Source: Amycolatopsis alba DSM 44262
Lineage (GTDB): Bacteria > Actinomycetota > Actinomycetes > Mycobacteriales > Pseudonocardiaceae
Reading direction: 5' to 3'
Length of the DNA stretch: 64,000 nucleotides
Assembly (NCBI RefSeq): GCF_000384215.1
Contig: NZ_KB913032.1
Coordinates: 5,261,602-5,325,601 of the forward strand
The notes under the pieces are model-generated. The model was given only the letters and a program-made list of their open reading frames with translations. It was not told the DNA's origin and searched no databases. The position numbers and the translations under genes were made by a program. The stretch's first letter is position 1; each line of letters begins with the position of its first letter. Of the stretch, positions 50,944 to 59,570 are shown in pieces.

Positions 50944-53499
50944 TTGCCCGCTCGAACGACGTCGCGGTCCTGGCGGATCCCCGGAGCCAAGGTGACGGTG
51001 CCGCGGGTACCGGGCATCTTCGTCCCGCGTTCCCGGCTCATGGCCCTGTTCGACCGCGCCACCACCCGGCCGGTGACGGTGCTCCGGGCCCCGGCGGGCT
51101 CCGGGAAGACCACGGCACTGGCCGGGTGGGCCCGCGATCGGCGGGACATCGCCTGGGTGTCGCTCGACGACGACGACAACGACGAACGCCGTCTGTGGGC
51201 GGCGATCCTCCTCGCGCTGCGGCGGAGTCCGTGGCTGTCCGAGGACGATTCGCTGTTCCGGCTCGAGCCGCCGGGGCCGGGGCGGCGTACCGAGTTCCTC
51301 GCCGATCTCGGGGACGCGCTGGCCGGGCTGCGCGAACCGATGTGGCTGGTACTGGACGACGTCCAGGAGACTTCCCGCCCGGAGCCGGTTGAAGCGCTCG
51401 CCGCGCTGGCCCGGCACCAGCCGCCGATGCTGCGGCTGGTGCTGGCCTCCAGGGTCGAGCCGAAACTCCGGCTGGCGCGCCTGCAGGTCGAAGGCACGCT
51501 TTCGCGGCTCGGTGCCGCCGAACTCCGCTTCAGCGCGGAGGAGGCGGCATGCCTCTTTCGCGCCACCGGGGCGAAGGTGAGCGAAGACCGCGTCCGCGAA
51601 CTCACCGAGCGCACCGCGGGCTGGGCCGCCGCGCTCGGCTGGGCCGCGGTTTCGGTGCGTGACGCCGGGGACGCGGACGAACTCGTCGCCGATGTCGGGG
51701 GCGACGAGCTCGCGGTGGCCCGGTTCTTCGCCGACGAGGTGCTTTCGCGGCTGCCGCCGGCGACGTCGGAGCTCTTGCTGTGCGTCAGTGTCTGCGAAAC
51801 GGTGAGCGCGACCCTCGCGGCCCGCCTGTCGGGTTCGCCGGACGCCGGGGTGACGCTGGACGAACTGGAGCGCGAGACCGGTCTCGTCCAGCGCACCCCG
51901 GCCGACACCTACCGCCTTCCCGCCCTGCTGCGCGGTTTCCTGCAGGCGGAGCTGGCGCGGCGCTCGCCCGCGCGGGTGCGGCGGCTGCAGGGGATCGCCG
52001 CCTGCTGGTACGCCGGGGAAGGACGGTTCGGGGAGGCGCTGACGCACGCCGTCGCGGGCCGCGACCGCCAGTGTGTCCTGCGCCTGGCGCGGGACCACGC
52101 GGTGCGTCAAGTGCTGGCGGGCGACGGGGAACTCGTCAGGGGAGCGCTCTCGTACCTGGGGGAAGGAGCGTTGACGGCGAGCCCTCGGCTGCGGCTGGCG
52201 TCCGCGCTGGAGCACGTCCAGCGCGGGGAGTTCACCGCCGCCGCCGTCGATCTCGGGGACGACGGCCTGCGCCTGCTGGCCGTGCCCCATCTCGCGCTGG
52301 TGACGGGGAGCCTGCCTTCCGAAAGCGCGGTGCCCCCGGTGCCGCGGTCGCCGGAGGCCGTCGCGTGGGACAAACTCGATCTGGTCTGGCTGGCCCTGTA
52401 CCGGGGCGCCCGCCGCCACGCCGTCACCCGCGCGGAAGAGGCGCTGCGCGCGGCACACGGTGAACGTCTCGAACATCTCGTGCTGCACAGCAGACTCGCG
52501 CTCGCCGTCGCGACCGCGCTCCTCGGCGACCACACGGCGATGCGGCGGGCGTGCATCGGGGCGCTCGCCGTCGCCCGGCGGCACGGCTGGCGCCGGGCGC
52601 CCGGCGTCGCCGAATGCCATCTGATGCTGGCCTACGACGACCTCACCCGGTTCGAGCCGGTCGCGGCGGCAGGCGAGCTGGCGCAGGCCCCGCGAGCGGA
52701 AGTACCCGGATCCGCGCCGGTTCTCGGGCCGCTCAGAGGGTTCTTCGAGGGCCTTGTCCGCTTCGACGCCGGTGACCGGGCGGCGGGTTCGCAGGCCATG
52801 CGGGTGGCACGGCACCGGCTCGCGGACCTCGAACTGCCCCGCGAGATCACGGCGATGTGCACGGTCGCGGAACACCACGCGGCGCTCGTGGTCGGCGAAG
52901 GACTGCACGCGGCCGAGGTGTTCGCCTGGGCGCAGGAGAGACTGCCCGGCACCGCCGAGCTGGCGCTGCTGCAGATCCGGGCCCACCTCGCCGTCGAAGA
53001 GACCGACCTGGCCGAGAAGGTCCTGCGCGCCGCCGCGGCCGCCCCCGCGCTGCTGCCCGCCACGCCGGTGGACATCTGCCTGGCCGAGACCGCGCTCGCG
53101 TTGCGTTCCCACCGGCGGACGCTGGCGTTGCACGCGCTGGACCGCGCGCTCACCCTCGCCCGGCCGCACCGGCTGGTACGCCCGTTCGCGCTCGCCGAGC
53201 CGCGGGTCAGAAATCTCCTGATCGACCACTCTGGCGGTTTCGGGTCGCTGGACGGCTTCGCCCAGTCGGTCCGGGGCAGACTCGTCCCGGACACCCCGCC
53301 CGGCGAGAGCGAGCTGACCGATCGCGAACAGGTGGTGCTGCGGCGGCTGCCGTCGCAGCGTTCGCTGGACGAGATCGCGTCGGACCTCACGGTCTCGGTC
53401 AACACGGTGAAAACCCACGTCCGGTCCATCTACGGCAAACTCGGCGTGAACAACCGCCGGTCGGCCGTGGTGGTCGCACGCCACCACGGCCTGACCTAG
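50944..53499 (+). CDS. LAL-type LuxR family regulator (second paralogue)
   Basis: The TTG at 50944 is chosen over the GTG at 50893. It has a GAGAGG site, and a TACAGT -10-like box at 50886 would place the transcript start downstream of 50893. It also aligns with the N-terminus of the 46216 paralogue ('KVTVP' after about 15 residues). This gives 851 residues with the P-loop APAGSGKTT, a long helical middle, and a C-terminal HTH ('LTDREQVVLRRLPSQRSLDEIA', 'SVNTVKTHVRSIYGKL'). The C-terminus is strikingly similar to the first paralogue. Its 3' end overlaps the convergent AI-2E gene by 4 nt. Confidence 0.9.
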   Translation: MPARTTSRSWRIPGAKVTVPRVPGIFVPRSRLMALFDRATTRPVTVLRAPAGSGKTTALAGWARDRRDIAWVSLDDDDNDERRLWAAILLALRRSPWLSEDDSLFRLEPPGPGRRTEFLADLGDALAGLREPMWLVLDDVQETSRPEPVEALAALARHQPPMLRLVLASRVEPKLRLARLQVEGTLSRLGAAELRFSAEEAACLFRATGAKVSEDRVRELTERTAGWAAALGWAAVSVRDAGDADELVADVGGDELAVARFFADEVLSRLPPATSELLLCVSVCETVSATLAARLSGSPDAGVTLDELERETGLVQRTPADTYRLPALLRGFLQAELARRSPARVRRLQGIAACWYAGEGRFGEALTHAVAGRDRQCVLRLARDHAVRQVLAGDGELVRGALSYLGEGALTASPRLRLASALEHVQRGEFTAAAVDLGDDGLRLLAVPHLALVTGSLPSESAVPPVPRSPEAVAWDKLDLVWLALYRGARRHAVTRAEEALRAAHGERLEHLVLHSRLALAVATALLGDHTAMRRACIGALAVARRHGWRRAPGVAECHLMLAYDDLTRFEPVAAAGELAQAPRAEVPGSAPVLGPLRGFFEGLVRFDAGDRAAGSQAMRVARHRLADLELPREITAMCTVAEHHAALVVGEGLHAAEVFAWAQERLPGTAELALLQIRAHLAVEETDLAEKVLRAAAAAPALLPATPVDICLAETALALRSHRRTLALHALDRALTLARPHRLVRPFALAEPRVRNLLIDHSGGFGSLDGFAQSVRGRLVPDTPPGESELTDREQVVLRRLPSQRSLDEIASDLTVSVNTVKTHVRSIYGKLGVNNRRSAVVVARHHGLT

Positions 53500-54701
53500 T
53501 GCGACTCCCGGCCCGGCGTGCACAGCAGCGCCTCCGCCCAGCGGGCACGGGGATCGACGTCGATGAGCAACGCCTTCGCCAGCAACGTCGCCGGCACGGC
53601 GAGGACGGCGCCGAGCGGGCCGAGCAGCCAGGTCCAGAACACGAGCGCGAGTACGGTGACCAAAGTGGACAGACCGACCGACTCCGCGACGAACCGGGGC
53701 TGGATCAGCGACTGCACCACGAAGTTCAGCAGGACGTACACGACGATCGTCACGAGCATGGCCTTCCAGCCGCCGCCGAGGAGCGCGATGAGCGCGGGCG
53801 GGGCCACCCCGATCACGAAGCCTACGTTGGGCACGTAGTTGGTGACGAAGGACAGCAGGCCCCACAGTACGGCGGCCGGGATGCCGAGCAGGGCAAGCGC
53901 GATGGTGTCGAGCACCGCCACCACCCCGCCGAACACCGTCGTCACCACCAGATACCGCCGGGTGCCGAAGGCGAAGCGCCGCAACGCGTCGCTGATCCAC
54001 GGCCGTTCGCGCGCGATCCGGCCGAGCCGGTGCCCCGCCCACGCCGATTCGGTGCTCAGGAACAACATCAGCGCGAGCAGGAAGGCCAGGTTCGTGACCA
54101 GCCCGCCGACCCCGGCGAGCAGGGAACCGGCGAACCCGATCAGCTTCCCCGCGTCCACAGAGGACAGTACTTCGCGCAGTTGCTGTTGGCCGACCCCGAA
54201 CCGGCCGAGGAAGGCCATCCCGTTCCGGAGCAGTTCGTCGGCTTGCCCGGCGTAGTGGGGGAGCAGGGCCGACAGCTGGGCGAGGGACACCACGATCACC
54301 AGGAACAGCACGAGTAACGCGGCATAGACGGTCACGACCAGTACGGCGACCGTGAGCCAGCGAGGTAATCCTTTGCCGCGCAGCCAGGTGCGCACCGGGT
54401 CGAGGGTGATCACGATGACGAGGGCGAGGAACACCGGCCCGACGAGCCAGGCGACGGAGTTCAGCCCGGCCAGCACGATGACCGCGGCGGCGGCCCCCAG
54501 CAGCACCACCAGCGCGCGGGGCAGCGACGCGCCGGTGGTGCTCTGGGTATCCGAAGGCGGCCACGAAACCGTTGGCGCGCCGGTGTTGATCCGGTTCGTG
54601 AAGCCGCGGAGAGGATGAGCGCGCCGTCCCTTTTCGGTGCGACGGCGCGCCCATCGTGGGCGGCGGAACCGGTGCGCGGGCACGTCGTCTTTTCGCGCCA
54701 T
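53496..54701 (-). CDS. AI-2E family transporter
   Basis: The 401-residue protein has a basic N-terminal tail of about 55 residues and then seven to eight hydrophobic helices. The typical 'LLSFVTNYVPNVGFVIGVAPPALIAL' and 'VLNFVVQSLIQPRFVA'-like segments are present. AI-2E proteins export small molecules or act as Na+/H+ antiporters; the substrate is not known here. The far N-terminus could begin later. Confidence 0.88.
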   Translation of the reverse strand: MARKDDVPAHRFRRPRWARRRTEKGRRAHPLRGFTNRINTGAPTVSWPPSDTQSTTGASLPRALVVLLGAAAAVIVLAGLNSVAWLVGPVFLALVIVITLDPVRTWLRGKGLPRWLTVAVLVVTVYAALLVLFLVIVVSLAQLSALLPHYAGQADELLRNGMAFLGRFGVGQQQLREVLSSVDAGKLIGFAGSLLAGVGGLVTNLAFLLALMLFLSTESAWAGHRLGRIARERPWISDALRRFAFGTRRYLVVTTVFGGVVAVLDTIALALLGIPAAVLWGLLSFVTNYVPNVGFVIGVAPPALIALLGGGWKAMLVTIVVYVLLNFVVQSLIQPRFVAESVGLSTLVTVLALVFWTWLLGPLGAVLAVPATLLAKALLIDVDPRARWAEALLCTPGRESH

Positions 54702-54822
54702 GGTGGCTCCTTCGGAGGCGGGGTGGTGCGTCCACCGTGGCAGGCCTTCCTCGTCCGAAGGTCACCCGGCACGGGCGAATCCCGCAAGCGACCCCACCCC
54801 GGCTCCGCACCCCAGCCCCGAA

Positions 54823-54877
54823 GTCCGTGAAGGCCTCCTTGAGGGACTCAGAGTCCCTCAAGGAGGCCTTCACGGAC
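54823..54877. repeat. Perfect 26-nt-arm palindrome (family A)
   Basis: GTCCGTGAAGGCCTCCTT is the outer arm and GAGGGACT the inner, around CAG. It is the third family A copy, in the 346-nt gap between the AI-2E gene and the next gene. The rest of that gap (54878-55047) is the likely promoter region and shows nothing else. Confidence 0.92.
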
Positions 54878-55047
54878 CTGCCCTCTCGCGCCATATCGCG
54901 CGGATTTCGTTTGTGTTCTGGCTTGATCGCGGCGAATTCCTCAGCCGCGGTCCGGTGTCTGCGAAACCGCCGGGATTTCGGTATACGTGGAAGAGGACAG
55001 CGCCGCCGGGGAGGACGGCATGGCGCGTCAGGCAAGGGGGATTTTCG

Positions 55048-56400
55048 ATGTTCGACGAACGTATCGTGGCGGATCACGTCAGTCCGCTGGCCAAGCCGAA
55101 GATCAGAATTCTGTTCTACACGGATCTCATCGGCTTCACCGGTGAAAATGGTTTCTCACTGGGAATTCTTCGTGATCTGATCTTGGCGAACCAGCCTTTC
55201 TTCGCCGAGTTCGAGATCGATTTGATCAATCGGCACAAGGGCGGGCACGCCGCCAACAAACTCACTCCCGGTGTGCTCGGCAGATACGAGCAGGTGTGGT
55301 TCTTCGGCTATTTGCAGTCCAATATGCCGGGAGAGCCGGAAAACGAACTCGTGGACGCGGAGGTCGCGGCGCTGCGGTCCTGGATGGACGCCGGCGGTGG
55401 CGTGCTCATCACCGGCGACCACTCCAACCCGCGTCCGCCGGGGGCGGATCCGTCGCTGCCCGAGTACCTGAACCTGGGGCGGGCGCTGGGGCACCGGGTC
55501 CCGCGCGCGGGTGAGCTGCGGGTGTGGAACGACCGGCCGGACGCGAGCATCGAGTTCAGCCACAACACCCACCAGCCGGACCCGTGGGGCAGCGACCTCA
55601 ACCAGACGATCCCGAACGATTTCGACCCGTACCCGCAGGAGCTGATCCTGCGGAAGCGGTTCGGCAGGCCGCACCCGCTGTTCCAGGGCAGGCGCGGTCC
55701 GATCACCGTCTTCCCGGACCACATGCACGAGGGGCAGCTGCTCATTCCCGCGCGGTACCCGGCTGACGTGTGGCCGTCGGGCCGTACGGGCCAGCCGAAG
55801 CCCGAGATCGTCGCCCAGGGCACCGACAAGCGCAACGGTCAGGTCTACGGCGTGTCCAGCGTGTACGACGGTGCGGTCGCGGGGGTCGGGCGGATCGTGG
55901 CCGATGCCACGTGGCACCACTATTTCGACCTGAACCTGTGGGGTTTCCAGAAGGGCGGCGAGGTGCTCGACCGCCTCACCGAGTACTTCGTGAACCTCAC
56001 GCTCTGGTTGACGCCGCGGCTGGTCAAGTCCGAGGTCAACGGGCAGTTGCTGTACTGGCTTTCGCGCAGCTTGAGCGTCCGCGCCGTGCTGCCGGAAGGT
56101 GTCCGGGTGCCGGGGAGCACCGCGGCGGGCCTGATCCGCGAGGTCGCCGGGCAAGGAGTGCTGGACGACCTCGTCTGGCCGCTGGAAGGGACGCCGAAGG
56201 TGCCGGTGGAGCTGCTGCTCGGCGCCGTCGTCAAGGAGTCCGTCGCCGCGCTGAGCGGCGGGGACGTCGAAGCGTTCGACGCTGTGGGGGCCGTCGAACG
56301 GGGCCTGCGGGCCGGGGCCGAAGAGTACGCCGCCGAGCTGCGAGCAGCGCTCGACGACGTCGAAGGCCTGAACGAGGTCATCTCCCACGGGATCCGCTGA
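55048..56400 (+). CDS. Hypothetical protein with ThuA/GATase-like N-terminus
   Basis: The ATG at 55048 follows AAGGGGG and gives 450 residues. The N-terminal 200 residues have an alpha/beta pattern with 'IRILFYTDLIGF' and 'LRSWMDAGGGVLITGDHSN', recalling glutamine-amidotransferase/ThuA-like folds. The rest is helical. I cannot assign a function. It is the gene immediately upstream of vanHAX, separated by a hairpin, so it may or may not relate to the antibiotic cluster. Confidence 0.6.
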   Translation: MFDERIVADHVSPLAKPKIRILFYTDLIGFTGENGFSLGILRDLILANQPFFAEFEIDLINRHKGGHAANKLTPGVLGRYEQVWFFGYLQSNMPGEPENELVDAEVAALRSWMDAGGGVLITGDHSNPRPPGADPSLPEYLNLGRALGHRVPRAGELRVWNDRPDASIEFSHNTHQPDPWGSDLNQTIPNDFDPYPQELILRKRFGRPHPLFQGRRGPITVFPDHMHEGQLLIPARYPADVWPSGRTGQPKPEIVAQGTDKRNGQVYGVSSVYDGAVAGVGRIVADATWHHYFDLNLWGFQKGGEVLDRLTEYFVNLTLWLTPRLVKSEVNGQLLYWLSRSLSVRAVLPEGVRVPGSTAAGLIREVAGQGVLDDLVWPLEGTPKVPVELLLGAVVKESVAALSGGDVEAFDAVGAVERGLRAGAEEYAAELRAALDDVEGLNEVISHGIR

Positions 56401-56417
56401 CCTTCCGCCGGGGGATC

Positions 56418-56461
56418 GAAGGTCCCCTTTCCCGCATCGGATGCGCGGGAAAGGGGACCTT
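56418..56461. terminator. Terminator hairpin before vanHAX
   Basis: The 18-nt perfect arms GAAGGTCCCCTTTCCCGC / GCGGGAAAGGGGACCTTC enclose an 8-nt loop. It lies 18 nt after the upstream gene and isolates vanHAX from it. The remaining 300 nt to vanH are leader and promoter. Confidence 0.8.
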
Positions 56462-56694
56462 CTCCGAAAGGACGGAGCGCCTGGTAGCCGAATCTGTACG
56501 GAGCGTGGATATCGCCGGAGAAACCCACGCAGGTCAGCGCGACTCTGTGGCATCCGTCACGGTACGGTTTCGGCGCGGTAGCCGGGCGGGCAAGATCTAC
56601 GGCAACGCGGTCTCGGCTCAGGTGGGCAAGGACGATCCGGCCCCTCCGAGCAGAGGGTTCTTCCTGGGCGATCATCACGCCGTGCACTCGGTGC

Positions 56695-56706
56695 TACCAG
56701 TTGGTA
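56695..56706. promoter_or_regulatory. Inverted repeat in the vanHAX promoter region
   Basis: TACCA-GT-TGGTA lies about 60 nt upstream of the vanH start, in the least GC-rich part of the gap. It may be an operator or part of a promoter; no vanRS genes are in the window. Confidence 0.35.
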
Positions 56707-56763
56707 ACATATTGTCGGGGCGTCGAAAACCCCATAAGAGACCGCAAAACCGCGCTGCCTACA

Positions 56764-57804
56764 ATGTCGGGCATGACCTACAGCGAACCAGCGCGATCAG
56801 CTGCCCCCCGCACCGGATCGCCGGCGTCCGCGTCCCCCTCCGCCGTCTTGACGAGGGGAATCACGATTTATGGCTGCGGGCAGGACGAGGCCGCGTTGTT
56901 TCGGGAGATGGCACCCCGTTTCGGCATAACGCCGACGTTCGCCGAGGAGCCGGTATCCGAGGCCAATATCGAACTGGTGTCAGGAAACCGCTGTATCAGT
57001 GTCGGGCACAAGACCCCGATCACGAACTCCATTCTTCTCGCGCTCGCCGAGGCCGGTGTAGAGTACATCTCCACCCGGAGCATCGGTTTCAATCACATCG
57101 ATGTGAATTACGCCGAGAGTGTCGGTATCACCGTCGGGAACGTCGCCTACTCGCCCGACAGCGTGGCCGACTTCACGCTGATGCTGATGCTGATGGCGGT
57201 GCGCGACGCCAAATCCATCCTCCGTCGTACGGAGGTTCACGACTACCGGCTGAACGAGGTGCGCGGGAAAGAGCTGCGCGACCTGACCGTCGGAGTGGTC
57301 GGAACAGGGCGTATCGGTGTCGCGGTCCTCGACCGGCTGCGTGGTTTCGGGTGCCGGGTGCTGGCCTACGACACCTTCCTCGCCGCCCCGGCCGATTACG
57401 TCCCTCTCGACGAATTGCTCCAGCAGAGCGACATCGTGTCGCTCCATGTGCCGCTCAACACCGATACGTACCATCTGCTCGATCGGCAGGCCATCGGGCA
57501 GATGAAGCACGGCGCGTACATCATCAACACCGGACGTGGTCCGCTTATCGAGACCGAGGCCCTCATTTCGGCCCTGGAAAGCGGAAAGCTGGGCGGAGCG
57601 GCGCTGGATGTCCTCGAAGGTGAGGAAGGGATATTCTACGCCGACTGCAGGAACAAGACCATAGAGAGCAAGACGTTGCTGCGGCTGGAAAAACTGTCGA
57701 ACGTGATCGTCAGTCCGCATACCGCCTATTACACCGACCACGCGCTGAGTGACACTGTTGAAAACAGCATCATCAATTGTCTCCAATTCGAAAGCGGGAA
57801 GTAG
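56764..57804 (+). CDS. vanH: D-lactate dehydrogenase VanH
   Basis: The ATG at 56764 (or 56773) gives about 346 residues. It is a D-2-hydroxyacid dehydrogenase with the NAD motif 'GVVGTGRIG', the 'INTGRGPLI' segment, and a catalytic His in 'SPHTAYYTD'. VanH reduces pyruvate to D-lactate for D-Ala-D-Lac synthesis. It is followed after 1 nt by vanA, and vanX then overlaps vanA: the classical vanHAX operon of producers' self-resistance. A C-terminal stretch 'GEEGIFYADC' is typical of VanH. Confidence 0.96.
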   Translation: MSGMTYSEPARSAAPRTGSPASASPSAVLTRGITIYGCGQDEAALFREMAPRFGITPTFAEEPVSEANIELVSGNRCISVGHKTPITNSILLALAEAGVEYISTRSIGFNHIDVNYAESVGITVGNVAYSPDSVADFTLMLMLMAVRDAKSILRRTEVHDYRLNEVRGKELRDLTVGVVGTGRIGVAVLDRLRGFGCRVLAYDTFLAAPADYVPLDELLQQSDIVSLHVPLNTDTYHLLDRQAIGQMKHGAYIINTGRGPLIETEALISALESGKLGGAALDVLEGEEGIFYADCRNKTIESKTLLRLEKLSNVIVSPHTAYYTDHALSDTVENSIINCLQFESGK

Positions 57805-57805
57805 C

Positions 57806-58849
57806 ATGGGTAGGCTGAAAATCGGAATTCTGTTCGGCGGGCTTTCCGAAGAGCATCCTATCTCCATCAAGTCTGCGAGCGAGGTCGCGAAGAACCTCGA
57901 CCTCGAAAAGTACGAGCCGTTCTACATCGGCATCACGCAGAGTGGTTCCTGGTTGCTGTGCGACGGTCCCGCCGCCGACTGGGAGCAGACCGCGAACCCC
58001 CGGCCCGCCATCCTGTCGCCGGACCGCGGCACGCACGGGCTGCTCGTCCTGGACGAGGGCAAGTACGAGACGATCGCGCTCGACGTGGTGCTGCCGGTGC
58101 TGCACGGCAAGTTCGGTGAAGACGGCACGGTGCAGGGCCTGCTGGAGTTCTCCGGCATCCCCTACGTCGGCTGCGACGCCCCGAGCTCGGTCATGTGCAT
58201 CGACAAGTCGCTCACCTACTCCGTCGTCCGCAGTGCGGGCATCGCGACGCCGAACTTCCACATCGTCACGGCGGACAACGACATCGACGCCGACAAGCTC
58301 ACGTACCCCGTCTTCGTGAAGCCTGCTCGTTCGGGTTCGTCCTTCGGTGTCAGCAAGGTCTCCTCGAAGGAGGAGCTGCCCGCCGCCCTGGCCGAGGCAC
58401 GTCAGTACGACGGCAAGATCCTGATCGAAGAGGCCGTCGTCGGCGCCGAGATCGGCTGCTCCGTCCTCGGCAGCGGCGACGACCTGCTGACCGGCGAGGT
58501 GGACCGGGTCGCGCTGACCCACGGCTTCTTCAAGATCCACCAGGAAGAAAGCCCCGAGACCGGTTCCGAGAACTCGAGCTTCATCGTTCCCGCGGACATC
58601 CCGGAGGAGTCGAGCACGCTCGTCAAGGAGACCGCGAAGGTCATCTACCGCGCACTGGGCTGCAGCGGGCTCGCGCGGGTCGACCTCTTCCTCAAGGAAG
58701 ACGGAAGCGTCGTCCTCAACGAGGTGAACACCCTGCCGGGGCTCACCTCGTACAGCCGCTACCCGCGGATGATGGCCGCCGCCGGCATCCCGCTCGGTGA
58801 AGTGATCGACAGGCTGGTCGCGCTGACCCTGGAGGGTCGTAACGGATGA
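57806..58849 (+). CDS. vanA: D-alanine--D-lactate ligase VanA
   Basis: The ATG at 57806 starts 1 nt after the vanH stop; 347 residues. ATP-grasp ligase motifs: 'ILFGGLSEEHPIS' N-terminus, 'PVLHGKFGEDG', and 'EVNTLPGLTSYSRYP' metal site. The family joins D-Ala to D-lactate, so vancomycin no longer binds the peptidoglycan precursor. VanA/B-type ligases have 'KIHQEE' before the omega-loop, seen here. It overlaps vanX by 4 nt (ATGA). Confidence 0.96.
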   Translation: MGRLKIGILFGGLSEEHPISIKSASEVAKNLDLEKYEPFYIGITQSGSWLLCDGPAADWEQTANPRPAILSPDRGTHGLLVLDEGKYETIALDVVLPVLHGKFGEDGTVQGLLEFSGIPYVGCDAPSSVMCIDKSLTYSVVRSAGIATPNFHIVTADNDIDADKLTYPVFVKPARSGSSFGVSKVSSKEELPAALAEARQYDGKILIEEAVVGAEIGCSVLGSGDDLLTGEVDRVALTHGFFKIHQEESPETGSENSSFIVPADIPEESSTLVKETAKVIYRALGCSGLARVDLFLKEDGSVVLNEVNTLPGLTSYSRYPRMMAAAGIPLGEVIDRLVALTLEGRNG

Positions 58850-59454
58850 AGGATGGTTTCGTCTTCGTGGACGAGGTCGTCCCCGGCATCCGCTGGGACG
58901 CCAAGTACGCCACCTGGGACAACTTCACCGGCAAGCCGGTGGACGGCTACCTGGTGAACCGGATCGTGGGCACGCGTGAGCTGTGTGCCGCACTGGAAAA
59001 GGCGCGGGACGCGGCCGAGTCCCGCGGCTTCGGCCTGCTCCTGTGGGACGGCTACCGCCCCCAGCGTGCCGTGAACCGCTTCATGAGCTGGGCGGAAGAG
59101 CCGGAAGACGGCCGGAAGAAGGCCAGGCACTACCCGAACATCGACCGGCCCCAGATGTTCGAAAAGGGCTACGTTGCCAAGAAGTCGGGCCACAGCCGGG
59201 GCAGCACGGTGGACCTGACGATGTTCCACCTCGCCACCGGCGAGCTCGCCGACATGGGTGGCGACCACGACGTGATGGACGTCGTCTCGCATCACGGCGC
59301 GGCGGGCATCACGGCGGAGCAGGAGGCGAACCGCAAGCATCTGTGTTCCGTCATGGAGGACAGCGGCTTCAGCTCCTACGAGTGCGAGTGGTGGCACTAC
59401 AACCTGAAGGACGAACCTCATCCGGAGACGTATTTCGACTTTCCCATCGCCTAG
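58846..59454 (+). CDS. vanX: D-Ala-D-Ala dipeptidase VanX
   Basis: The 202-residue zinc dipeptidase has the SxHxxGxxxD motif (SGHSRGSTVD) and the catalytic Glu and zinc His in 'ECEWWHYN'. It removes the normal D-Ala-D-Ala dipeptide, leaving D-Ala-D-Lac as the wall precursor. It is the last gene of the operon; a strong terminator follows at 59530. Confidence 0.96.
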   Translation: MKDGFVFVDEVVPGIRWDAKYATWDNFTGKPVDGYLVNRIVGTRELCAALEKARDAAESRGFGLLLWDGYRPQRAVNRFMSWAEEPEDGRKKARHYPNIDRPQMFEKGYVAKKSGHSRGSTVDLTMFHLATGELADMGGDHDVMDVVSHHGAAGITAEQEANRKHLCSVMEDSGFSSYECEWWHYNLKDEPHPETYFDFPIA

Positions 59455-59529
59455 GTGAGTCGATCTTGCCGCCGCGGGTGCCCTGACCGGGTGCCCGCGG
59501 CGTCGTCGTCTCGCCGGGGGAGTGTCGTG

Positions 59530-59570
59530 AAAGGGGCGTTCTTGACGAAATTCGTCAGTAACGCCCCTTT
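59530..59570. terminator. vanHAX terminator
   Basis: AAAGGGGCGTT and AACGCCCCTTT form a perfect outer stem, with an inner stem TGACGAA / TTCGTCA. The downstream arm ends in TTT. It is a strong bidirectional-looking terminator 75 nt after vanX. Confidence 0.82.
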
